Shown one piece after another: positions 1 through 6,438 of a DNA stretch of 48,416 bases. A program made the translations under genes and the position numbers. The stretch is from Phyllobacterium phragmitis. Its GTDB lineage: Bacteria > Pseudomonadota > Alphaproteobacteria > Rhizobiales > Rhizobiaceae. Location: positions 1 through 48,416 of the forward strand of contig NZ_PVBR01000031.1 of the NCBI RefSeq assembly GCF_002980495.1, read 5' to 3'. The notes beneath the pieces were generated by a model. It was not told the origin of the DNA. It did not search any database and was given only the letters and a program-made list of their open reading frames with translations. Numbering within the stretch: position 1 is the stretch's first letter; each line of letters begins with the position of its first letter.

Positions 1-1
1 C

Positions 2-170
2 GAACTGAGCGCACCTGCCGGCAACACCGTCACCGGCACGCTCATTATGCCCTTCGGCCTCGCGCTCGATGCCGGCGTGACCTTCCAGATCGACGACAAG
101 CCTGCGATGCAGCCTGTCCGGTTCAGAACCTGCTTGCCGGGCGGCTGCCTGGTCAATGTCAGCTTCGACG
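2..170 (+). repeat. Left arm of 169-bp inverted repeat (ialB segment)
   Basis: Bases 2-170 match the reverse complement of 48247-48415 without gaps and with five mismatches that I counted by hand (about 97% identity). The match stops abruptly inside the ialB reading frame: here the gene continues normally, whereas the right arm runs into unrelated sequence. The repeat may extend further outside the window at the other end. Confidence 0.9.
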
Positions 171-310
171 ACGCGACGCTCGTGGCGCTGCGTGCGGGCG
201 CGGCGCTTAAACTCACGGCAACCGCCGATGGCGGCGCCGCCATGCCATTCACGATCTCGCTTCAGGGCTTCGGCACCGCCCTCGACCGGGTGGCTGCGCT
301 GTCGCGTTGA
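2..310 (+). CDS. ialB: IalB-family (invasion-associated locus B) protein, C-terminal part
   Basis: This is the C-terminal 102 codons of a gene that enters from outside the window; the frame is open from base 2 to the stop at 308-310. Visible landmarks are LALDAGVTFQIDD, then PVRFRTCLPGGCLV with two cysteines five residues apart, and VNVSFDD. This is the typical second half of IalB-family proteins, small secreted or periplasmic proteins of alphaproteobacteria that are associated with host-cell invasion in Bartonella and are of general unknown function elsewhere. It converges tail to tail on the TrbI remnant. The first 169 bases recur inverted at the right edge of the window. Family assignment is by motif recognition; function here is not inferable. 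Confidence 0.8.
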   Translation, partial: ELSAPAGNTVTGTLIMPFGLALDAGVTFQIDDKPAMQPVRFRTCLPGGCLVNVSFDDATLVALRAGAALKLTATADGGAAMPFTISLQGFGTALDRVAALSR

Positions 311-321
311 GATCGGTTGGA

Positions 322-350
322 ACTCTCGCTATCCTTTCCAGGGCGAGAGT
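322..350. terminator. Possible hairpin between convergent genes
   Basis: ACTCTCGC (322-329) pairs perfectly with GCGAGAGT (343-350) around a 13-base loop. It lies 11 bases after the ialB stop and overlaps the 3' end of the TrbI remnant, a place where a bidirectional terminator is plausible. There is no clear T run on either side, so the function is uncertain. Confidence 0.3.
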
Positions 351-658
351 ACGAGATCGCGGCCTACAATGATCCTGACCGGGGAGCCGGGGCGAATGGT
401 GAGGGTGGGCTGGATGTTAGCCGACCGCTGGACCACCTGCTGACCCGCCTGATTGATGCTGTCCGCAGCCCCGGTGCGTAACGCCTCAAGCAACGAGTTT
501 TCATCGCTTGATGACCCCATCTGGGTCCCTACGGAGAGAAGCGTCGAGAGCGCCGCGGCCTTGAACAATTCGCCCCAATGATAGTCGACCTGGTCCTCGA
601 GGCCGGAGAACCCGGCTGCGTCCGCCCCAGACAAGCGCTCGAGCACGATGGCGTTCCG
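329..658 (-). pseudogene. VirB10/TrbI-type conjugation protein, C-terminal remnant
   Basis: About 110 codons recognisable as the extreme C-terminus of the VirB10/TrbI family. The segment reads RNAIVLERLSGADAAGFSGL, then EDQVDYHWGELFKAAALSTL, and ends NIQPTLTIRPG followed by PVRIIVGRDLVLSPW. In intact proteins this is the outer-membrane-facing end of a type IV secretion channel of some 400 residues. Upstream of about 658 the frame stays open but homology is lost and it runs out of frame into the aapP coding end, so no start, membrane anchor or proline-rich region is present. It is a decayed piece of a conjugation locus, pointing to past plasmid or integrative-element DNA here. Known: the family role. 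Inferred: non-functional. Confidence 0.75.
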
Positions 659-749
659 GACAAGACCAAATCTGATGGGGGAATCAATTCGCCGCACCAC
701 ACTTGCGGGTAACTGGAAGGCGGTGTTCCGCGTGGCCGGCGCGCGTACC

Positions 750-1541
750 TCAGTGGCCGAGGATCTGTCTGAGGAACAGCTTGGTGCGCTCGTGCTGCGG
801 GTTGTTGAAGAATTCCTTCGGCTCGTTCTGCTCAACGATCTGGCCCTGGTCCATGAAGATCACCCGGTTGGCCACCGCCTGCGCGAAGCCCATCTCGTGG
901 GTGACGCAGAGCATCGTCATGCCCTCCTCGGCCAGTTCCACCATGGTGTCGAGCACCTCCTTGATCATCTCCGGATCAAGCGCCGAGGTCGGTTCGTCGA
1001 ACAGCATGATGCGCGGGCGCATGCACAGCGATCGCGCGATCGCCACGCGCTGCTGCTGGCCGCCCGAAAGCTGGCCGGGGTACTTGTTCGCCTGCTCCGG
1101 GATCTTCACCTTTTCGAGGAAATGCATCGCCGTTTCCTCGGCCTCCCTGCGCGGCATCTTGCGCACCCAGATCGGCGCCAGCGTGCAGTTCTCGAGGATC
1201 GTCAGGTGCGGGAACAGGTTGAAGTGCTGGAACACCATGCCGACCTCGGAACGGATCTTGTCGATGTTCTTCAGATCCGAGCTGAGTTCGGTATCGTCCA
1301 CCAGGATGGTGCCGGACTGATGCTCCTCCAGCCGGTTGATGCAGCGGATCAGCGTCGATTTGCCTGAGCCCGAGGGTCCCGCAATCACGACCCGCTCCCC
1401 CCGGTAGATGGAAAGGTTGATATCCCGCAGCACGTGGAACGCGCCGAACCACTTGTTCATGTGCGAAATCTGGATCGCGATCTTGTCGGACACCTGCATC
1501 GGACCCGGCGAAGGCTGAATCCGGGTGGCGTGCTTGGTCAT
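750..1541 (-). CDS. aapP: General L-amino-acid ABC transporter, ATP-binding protein AapP
   Basis: A 263-residue ATPase of the polar/general amino-acid uptake family (AapP/BztD/GlnQ), which would energise import by the AapQ-AapM channel at the inner membrane. Walker [10 protein letters not shown] is at 55-63, the Q-loop Q105 in [12 protein letters not shown], the signature LSGGQQQR at 158-165, Walker B with DEPTSALD at about 177-189, and the switch histidine H215. The stretches [13 protein letters not shown] and [14 protein letters not shown] are close to rhizobial AapP. The ATG at 1541 has a GGAG ribosome site about six bases upstream; an internal Met at 1499 is possible but lacks support. 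It follows the phosphatase gene by 15 bases and is the last intact gene of the cluster. Normally aapP follows aapM directly; here aapJ and a phosphatase gene intervene. Confidence 0.96.
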   Translation of the reverse strand: MTKHATRIQPSPGPMQVSDKIAIQISHMNKWFGAFHVLRDINLSIYRGERVVIAGPSGSGKSTLIRCINRLEEHQSGTILVDDTELSSDLKNIDKIRSEVGMVFQHFNLFPHLTILENCTLAPIWVRKMPRREAEETAMHFLEKVKIPEQANKYPGQLSGGQQQRVAIARSLCMRPRIMLFDEPTSALDPEMIKEVLDTMVELAEEGMTMLCVTHEMGFAQAVANRVIFMDQGQIVEQNEPKEFFNNPQHERTKLFLRQILGH

Positions 1542-1556
1542 GGCGGTCTCCAGCGC

Positions 1557-2189
1557 TCAGTCCGGGAAAACGTGGCGCGCCATCGCCGTAGCGCGGGCGC
1601 CGCTCAGGGCCGCGTGCTTGTCGGCCAGCCATGCCAGTTGCACATCGCTCTCGATCGACTCGGGGAATTGCTCGCGCACCGCGAGGATCGCCTCGCTCAG
1701 CGGCAGACCCTGCTCCAGCAACAGCCCCGCCGCGATCATCCCCGATCGCCCGGCGCCATAGTGGCAGGACAACGCCAGCGTTCCGCCGGACTGCAGGATA
1801 TCATCGATCCGGCCGGCGACTGTCTCCCAGCCGGCAGCGAACCTGTCGCCGGGCACCTGATAATCTGCGATCGGCAGGTGCAGCACGCTGATATCCCTGT
1901 CGGCGCAAAGATCCTGCAGGACCTCCATCGCCCCCGGGGGCAATTCCTCGGGCTCGACCAGAACGATCAGCACATCACAGCGTTCGAGCGCGGGATGGAC
2001 GAGTGTCGCGCGCATGCGTTCAGGATCGATATAGGCATCACCGGTCACTGCGAAGGCCAGCCCGGGAAAGCCCATCGTCACGATCCCCCCCCCTTTCGGG
2101 ACAGCGATCTGCGCACGAATGCTGGTTTCGAGATCCATGAGTTGCTCGCGCAATTCCGGTGAATACTTCTGCGACTCCCTAGTACGCAT
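1557..2189 (-). CDS. Dual-specificity-type protein phosphatase
   Basis: A 210-residue soluble protein with no signal peptide. It carries the cysteine-phosphatase signature CX5R as CHYGAGRSG (C142, R148, S149). A plausible general-acid loop, LPIADYQVP (D109), sits 33 residues earlier, the usual arrangement in DSP/PTP folds. The N-terminal half (FPGLAFAVTG, then VLIVLVEPEELP) looks like the beta-strand core of that fold. The substrate could be a phosphoprotein, phosphoinositide or nucleotide and cannot be told. It lies between aapJ and aapP and is probably co-transcribed with them, separated from aapJ by 74 bases containing a strong hairpin. A truncated paralogue lies at 28990-29252 next to the second aapJ, so the aapJ-phosphatase pairing was present in both copies of the module. 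A phosphatase inside an amino-acid uptake operon is unusual. Confidence 0.8.
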   Translation of the reverse strand: MRTRESQKYSPELREQLMDLETSIRAQIAVPKGGGIVTMGFPGLAFAVTGDAYIDPERMRATLVHPALERCDVLIVLVEPEELPPGAMEVLQDLCADRDISVLHLPIADYQVPGDRFAAGWETVAGRIDDILQSGGTLALSCHYGAGRSGMIAAGLLLEQGLPLSEAILAVREQFPESIESDVQLAWLADKHAALSGARATAMARHVFPD

Positions 2190-2222
2190 CTATTGCTAAC
2201 CTTTTTTGGGGATTTGGAGAAT

Positions 2223-2253
2223 TGCCGCGTGGACTTCCAGTGTCCGCGCGGCA
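2223..2253 (-). terminator. Strong intercistronic hairpin after aapJ
   Basis: TGCCGCGTGGAC (2223-2234) pairs with GTCCGCGCGGCA (2242-2253), a 12-bp stem with one G-U type pair and a seven-base loop. It lies 10 bases beyond the aapJ stop in the direction of transcription. It has no following U run, so it more likely stabilises the aapJ 3' end or attenuates transcription into the phosphatase and aapP genes, as is common after binding-protein genes. A similar hairpin follows the second aapJ at 29287-29325. Confidence 0.55.
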
Positions 2254-2263
2254 GCGGATCCGC

Positions 2264-3310
2264 TCAGCGGATCGGGTAGGCATACATCAAGCCGCCATCG
2301 CTGGTCGCGGCATTGACGGTTTCCGCGCGCACCAGCTTGAACGCGGTGTCGGGGCCGAGGTTGCGGTCGAACACCTCGGAATAGGAACCGACCTGCCGGA
2401 TCACCTGATAGGCCCAGTCGGCGGGCAGACCCAGCTTTGCGGCCATGTCGACGGTGGCGCCATCTTCGGCGAACAGGCGCTGAACCGCCTGCGGCTGGCT
2501 GTCCAGATCGCCGACGATATCATCGACATTGGCAGAGGTGATCCCGTATTCGTCGGCGTTCAGCATGACCTGGAACGCCCAGAAGACACTGCTCTCCAGG
2601 TCCTGATCGGGCTGGGTCACAAGCGTCAGCGGCTCGTTCGAGATCACTTCCGGCAGAATTACATACTCCTCTGGGGTCCCCGCAAGCTGCCGGTCGGAGC
2701 TCAGAGCAGTCACGTCCGAGGCATAGACATCGCATTTGCCCGAAAAGAAGGCTTCGAGCCGCGCAGTCTTGTCGGCGATGTTCTCCACCCGGTAGTTCAT
2801 GCCACGGTCGGAAAACCAGTCAGCCAGCGTGAGCAGCGTGGTAGAGCCGTCCTCGGCGCAGACGGTGGCGCCTTCAAGCTCCCGCGCGCTCTGCACGCCC
2901 AGCGATTTCGGCACCATGAAACCCTGGCCATCGTAGAAGGTGGTGACGACGAAAGCCATCCCGGGATCGGCATCGCGGGTCCCGGTGACGGTGATCGAGC
3001 GCGACGCCATATGCCCACCTTTGGCCACCAGGGTCTTCATGGAATCGGAGAAGCCGACACCGCGAATATCGGCCTTCCCGGCATCCCCGAGAATGGCGGC
3101 GGCGGCCATGCGGCAGAAGTCGGTGTTGAAGCCCTGGAAGACGCCATTGCTGTCGGGGGCGGAAAAGCCCGGCGATTGCGGGTTCACGAGACAGACGAGT
3201 TTATCGTTCGATTTGATTTCGTCCATGACCTGCCCGGCCTGAACGGATGTGGTGCTCATCGTGGCGGCGACTGCCGCGGAGAGGATGAGCGAAGCAACCA
3301 GGGATTTCAT
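2264..3310 (-). CDS. aapJ: General L-amino-acid ABC transporter, periplasmic binding protein AapJ
   Basis: A 348-residue solute-binding protein of the AapJ/BztA family, expected in the periplasm, capturing amino acids for AapQMP. Residues 1-25 form a signal peptide ending STTSVQA. The mature part shows family landmarks LVCLVNPQSPGFSAPD, GVFQGFNTDFCRM, ATVCAEDGSTT, DVYASDVTAL and the end GGLMYAYPIR. The chosen ATG at 3310 has AAAAGGA eight bases upstream and is followed at once by the signal peptide; the frame is open further back to 3373, but that would run over the operator. It has its own promoter and operator (3372-3410), separate from aapQM upstream. A near copy lies at 29334-30365. Canonical operons begin with aapJ; here it follows aapM. 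Confidence 0.96.
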   Translation of the reverse strand: MKSLVASLILSAAVAATMSTTSVQAGQVMDEIKSNDKLVCLVNPQSPGFSAPDSNGVFQGFNTDFCRMAAAAILGDAGKADIRGVGFSDSMKTLVAKGGHMASRSITVTGTRDADPGMAFVVTTFYDGQGFMVPKSLGVQSARELEGATVCAEDGSTTLLTLADWFSDRGMNYRVENIADKTARLEAFFSGKCDVYASDVTALSSDRQLAGTPEEYVILPEVISNEPLTLVTQPDQDLESSVFWAFQVMLNADEYGITSANVDDIVGDLDSQPQAVQRLFAEDGATVDMAAKLGLPADWAYQVIRQVGSYSEVFDRNLGPDTAFKLVRAETVNAATSDGGLMYAYPIR

Positions 3311-3371
3311 CGTGAATGTCCTTTTGTCTGACGAGGTCTGAGGTTGCGGTATCAGCGATCTCTCGCATAGC

Positions 3372-3410
3372 ACATGTATACAGGTATATTTAAACAGTTT
3401 TGCGACAACG
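3372..3410 (-). promoter_or_regulatory. aapJ promoter with GntR operator (TGTATACA core at 3375-3382)
   Basis: Reading the minus strand, the region has TTGTCGCAAAAC, then an AT-rich -10-like TTTAAATATA, then ACCTGTATACA. The palindromic core TGTATACA lies at 3375-3382, about 65 bases before the aapJ start, immediately downstream of the -10-like element, which suits repression. The same TGTCG/GCAAAAC, A/T tract and ACCTGTATACA arrangement is found before the second aapJ and before the first secretion ABC gene. No -35 can be assigned firmly. Confidence 0.7.
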
Positions 3411-3460
3411 ATCCCACTTTTCCGGCCTCGGGAACATTTTTCCCCACCTTTGCCTGTATT

Positions 3461-4543
3461 TCAGGCAGCGACGCGGCCGGAACGGTGGCGAGGGAGGGCA
3501 CGGCCGGTGGCCGACAGGAAGGCGCAGGAGACGAAAAACCACAGCCCGACGATGAAATACGCCTCCAGCGTGTATTCGCGCCAACCGGGGTCAGAGGACG
3601 CCATGCGCGCGGTCGCGGTCAGGTCGTGGATGCCCAGCACCACCACCAGCGACGTATCCTTGTAGGCGCCGATGGTGCTGTTGACGATCGACGGCAGCGC
3701 GCTACGGATCGCCTGCGGCAGCAGCACCCGGATCATCAGCGCCGGATACGCCAGCCCCAGGGCCCGCGCGGCCTCGGCCTGCCCTGTGGGAAGCGCGCGC
3801 AATCCGCCCCGCACGTCTTCGGCAAAATACGCCGCGTGGAACAGGATCAGCGCCACCAGCGTCGCCCCCACGGGCGAGATGCGGGTACCCGGCGGCAGCA
3901 TCATTGGCAACACGAAGACGCCGACAAAGAGAAAGGTCAGCATCGGCACGCCCCGCGCGATCTCGATATACGACGTCGCGAAGCGCGACAGCACCCGGTA
4001 GCCCGTCTGTTCCCGCGCCAGCGCCAGCAGCACCCCCAGCGGGAAGGCCAGCGCGATCGCCACGACAGATAGGATCAGCAGCACCGGCAGCCCATTCCAG
4101 CGCACACTGTCGACCGGCGGCAGGCCGCCAACACCACCCGCCATCAGCACGAAGGTGACGATCAGCGCCACCACCCAGATCAGAACCGCCTGGCGCACCG
4201 ACAGCCGCAGCCCGCGCCCGGTCATCTGCAGGCCGGTCTGCACCGTCAGCGCGCAGAGCATCGCCGAGGCCGTGGCCGGCCGCCAGATCTGGTCGTGCGG
4301 ATAGGTGCCGAACAGGATGAACTGCAGCTTTTCGACGATGAATGGCCAGCAGATCCCGGTTTTCCGGCCACATATCTCCACCGGCTGCCATGGCCAGACG
4401 GCGCCGATCAGCAACCAGTTCAGCGCCATCCAGGCCATTGGTACGCCAATCGCCAGCGCCATCAGCGTCCAAAGTGCGGCGAGCGGGGTTCCGAATGCGT
4501 CTGTCAGGAACCTGCGTGTCCGGGAGATCAAGGCAACGGGCAT
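3461..4543 (-). CDS. aapM: General L-amino-acid ABC transporter, permease AapM
   Basis: A 360-residue inner-membrane permease that pairs with AapQ to form the translocation channel. Several hydrophobic segments are evident (about 22-48, 117-135, 152-176, 199-217, 225-242 and near the C-terminus). The EAA-loop motif, where the ATPase docks, is at 257-278 (EAARALG through LLPQAIR). The IARGVP motif of this family is at 195-200. The start at 4543 lies four bases after the aapQ stop, so translation is probably coupled. The last 17 codons have a recognisable homologue at 30509-30562, which proves that a second aapM once existed in the right-hand copy. Confidence 0.95.
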   Translation of the reverse strand: MPVALISRTRRFLTDAFGTPLAALWTLMALAIGVPMAWMALNWLLIGAVWPWQPVEICGRKTGICWPFIVEKLQFILFGTYPHDQIWRPATASAMLCALTVQTGLQMTGRGLRLSVRQAVLIWVVALIVTFVLMAGGVGGLPPVDSVRWNGLPVLLILSVVAIALAFPLGVLLALAREQTGYRVLSRFATSYIEIARGVPMLTFLFVGVFVLPMMLPPGTRISPVGATLVALILFHAAYFAEDVRGGLRALPTGQAEAARALGLAYPALMIRVLLPQAIRSALPSIVNSTIGAYKDTSLVVVLGIHDLTATARMASSDPGWREYTLEAYFIVGLWFFVSCAFLSATGRALPRHRSGRVAA

Positions 4544-4547
4544 CTGG

Positions 4548-5705
4548 CTATCGTCCTTCGGTGCGGCGCAACCGGTCGTTGATCCGGTTCAGCGCTGTGG
4601 TGACAAGAAGACAGATCGCCAGGTAGATCGCCATGGTCAGCGCCATCATCTCAAGCGGGCGAAAGGTCTGGTTGATGATCGTCCCGGCGACCGACATCAG
4701 GTCCGAATACCCCACGGCGATCGCGATAGAGGTGTTCTTGATCAGGTTGGCGTATTGATTGTTCATCGAGGGGATGACGATCCGGATCGCTTGCGGCAGC
4801 ACGACAAACCGCATCACCTGCCGGGGCGACAGCCCCAGTGCGAGCGCCGATTCGATCTGGCCGCGCGAGACCGACTCGATTCCACCGCGAACCACCTCAC
4901 CGATCTGCGCCCCATGGTAGAGCCCCAACGTGGCCGCGATCACCATGAACTGTAGCGAGACCCTGCCGCCGCCCTGATAATCGAACCCCGCCAGTTGCGG
5001 CGTCGACCAGACCAGCGGAACCTGGAACAACACCGCCACACCCACCGGCAAACCAACGACAAGCGCCAGGGCAAAGGGCCAGAAGGCGGGCGCGTTGCCG
5101 TTCGCCTCGCGCATCCGGGTCAGTGTGCGGTGTTGCAGGACGCTCAGGGCCAACCCCAGCAGGACCGCCGCGATCAGCATCCACTGACGCCCGTTCCAGA
5201 CCGGCAGCGGAAAGTAGATCGAGCGATTGGAAAGATGCACCGGCCCGAGCGAAATCGCCTGACGCACATGCGGTAGGCCATTGACGGCGGCAACGAACAG
5301 AACCAGCAGGATCAGCAGCTTGGGAAGGTTCCGGAACAGCTCGACATACCACAGCGCCAGCCTGCGCCCGACCGGGCTGGGCCCGACGCTCATCAGGCCG
5401 ATCAGGAGCCCCACCAGCGTGGCGAGAATCAGGCTGACCACGGACAGAAACAATGTGTTGAGCACGCCGGCAAGGATCACCCGGGCGTAGGAATCCTCCG
5501 GTGCATAAGCAATCAGCGCCTCGCTGACATCGAAGCCCGCGGTCTGGCTCAGAAAGCCGAAGCCCGGCCTGATCCCGGCCCTTTCCATATTGGCCAGAAC
5601 GTTCAGGACCAGCAGCGCCGCGAGTGCGGCCACGATCGCCACCGCGGCGATATCCCATAACGGGAGCTTCCGCGGCAGCGGAGGGGGAGGACTTGGCGAG
5701 ATCAT
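4548..5705 (-). CDS. aapQ: General L-amino-acid ABC transporter, permease AapQ
   Basis: A 385-residue inner-membrane permease. The family landmark NMERAGIRPGFGFLSQTAGF at 39-58 is typical of AapQ/BztB. The FRNLPKLL motif is at 124-131 and the EAA loop (SALALG through VLPQAIR) at about 285-308. It is the first gene of the aapQM unit and starts at 5705, 32 bases after the operator at 5737-5748 that it shares with the divergent regulator gene. The large loop between the first and second halves (about 140-250) is usual for this family. Confidence 0.95.
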   Translation of the reverse strand: MISPSPPPPLPRKLPLWDIAAVAIVAALAALLVLNVLANMERAGIRPGFGFLSQTAGFDVSEALIAYAPEDSYARVILAGVLNTLFLSVVSLILATLVGLLIGLMSVGPSPVGRRLALWYVELFRNLPKLLILLVLFVAAVNGLPHVRQAISLGPVHLSNRSIYFPLPVWNGRQWMLIAAVLLGLALSVLQHRTLTRMREANGNAPAFWPFALALVVGLPVGVAVLFQVPLVWSTPQLAGFDYQGGGRVSLQFMVIAATLGLYHGAQIGEVVRGGIESVSRGQIESALALGLSPRQVMRFVVLPQAIRIVIPSMNNQYANLIKNTSIAIAVGYSDLMSVAGTIINQTFRPLEMMALTMAIYLAICLLVTTALNRINDRLRRTEGR

Positions 5706-5736
5706 GAAAAGCCTTTAGTGTTCCGAGCTAATTGCA

Positions 5737-5748
5737 CCTGTATACAGG
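5737..5748. promoter_or_regulatory. GntR operator between aapQ and the regulator gene
   Basis: A perfect 12-bp palindrome, CCTGTATACAGG, in the 111-base divergent region. AT-rich sequence GAATATCATAAC adjoins it and could hold the -10 of the leftward aapQ promoter (TTATGATATT on the minus strand). Its position between a GntR-family gene and a target operon is the classic arrangement for autoregulation plus control of the neighbour. Confidence 0.8.
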
Positions 5749-5816
5749 AATATCATAACTCTAGAAAGGCCGCCGGAGCACAAAATCGAAACAAGGCGGA
5801 AGAAAAGCGAAGACCC

Positions 5817-6425
5817 ATGCACAAAGCGACCCAGGCCGAGACCACGCTCGATGCGATCCGCAGGACAATCTGCATCAACGGCTACGAGGGCGATACCGTT
5901 CTCTACGAAACCGAACTGGCGACCCAGTTCGGCATGTCCCGCACGCCGATCCGGCAGATCCTGCAGCGCCTCGCCTACGAGCGGCTCGTGTTCACGAAAT
6001 CCGGCGTCGGAACGGTGGTGACCCCGCTGGTGCCCGAGGACAAGGCGCGGGATCTGACGACGCTGAGCGGGCTTGTCGGGGCAATCCTCTTGCACGATCT
6101 GCCGGCACTGAGCGTCTCGCAGCATTCCGACGTGGTTGCTCTGCACGGGTTCGCCCGGGCACTGGAGCCGCAGGACGCGGAGACTCACTATGAACTGCTG
6201 TCGCGCCTGCATGCTTGCCTGACCGGCCTTATCCCCGACCCGATCCTGCGCGACGCGTTTTCCGCCGGGCTCTGGCGCGCGATCCGCTGGTACATGCGCG
6301 ATCTCTCGTGCGCGCCGGAACGGACGGCGACGTTCCTGCGCGACCTGACCGTCGACACCGCGCAATATCAGGAGCGCTCGGCTTCCGACCTGTTTCAGCG
6401 CCTGCGCCAGCATATCGCCCCCTGA
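5817..6425 (+). CDS. GntR-family transcriptional regulator (FadR/FCD-like)
   Basis: A 202-residue regulator. The N-terminal winged helix-turn-helix at about 29-68 reads ETELATQFGMSRTPIRQILQ, with the recognition-helix signature SRTPIR at 41-46, then the wing ending GVGTVV. Residues 75-202 are mostly helical, as expected for an FCD-type effector-binding domain, but short and divergent, so the ligand cannot be named; an amino acid carried by the neighbouring transporter is a reasonable guess. The start at 5817 is preferred because the frame upstream to 5718 would cross the operator. The ribosome site is weak: AAGGCGGA is 16 bases upstream. It is the only regulator in the window and the only intact + strand gene, divergent from aapQ and convergent with the second secretion ABC gene (13 bases between stops). 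Confidence 0.88.
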   Translation: MHKATQAETTLDAIRRTICINGYEGDTVLYETELATQFGMSRTPIRQILQRLAYERLVFTKSGVGTVVTPLVPEDKARDLTTLSGLVGAILLHDLPALSVSQHSDVVALHGFARALEPQDAETHYELLSRLHACLTGLIPDPILRDAFSAGLWRAIRWYMRDLSCAPERTATFLRDLTVDTAQYQERSASDLFQRLRQHIAP

Positions 6426-6438
6426 AGCCGCGGCCCGC

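Noticed and set aside
658-835. Upstream extension of the TrbI-like frame
   Set aside because: It overlaps the aapP coding end in another frame and has serine/arginine-rich composition without similarity to VirB10.
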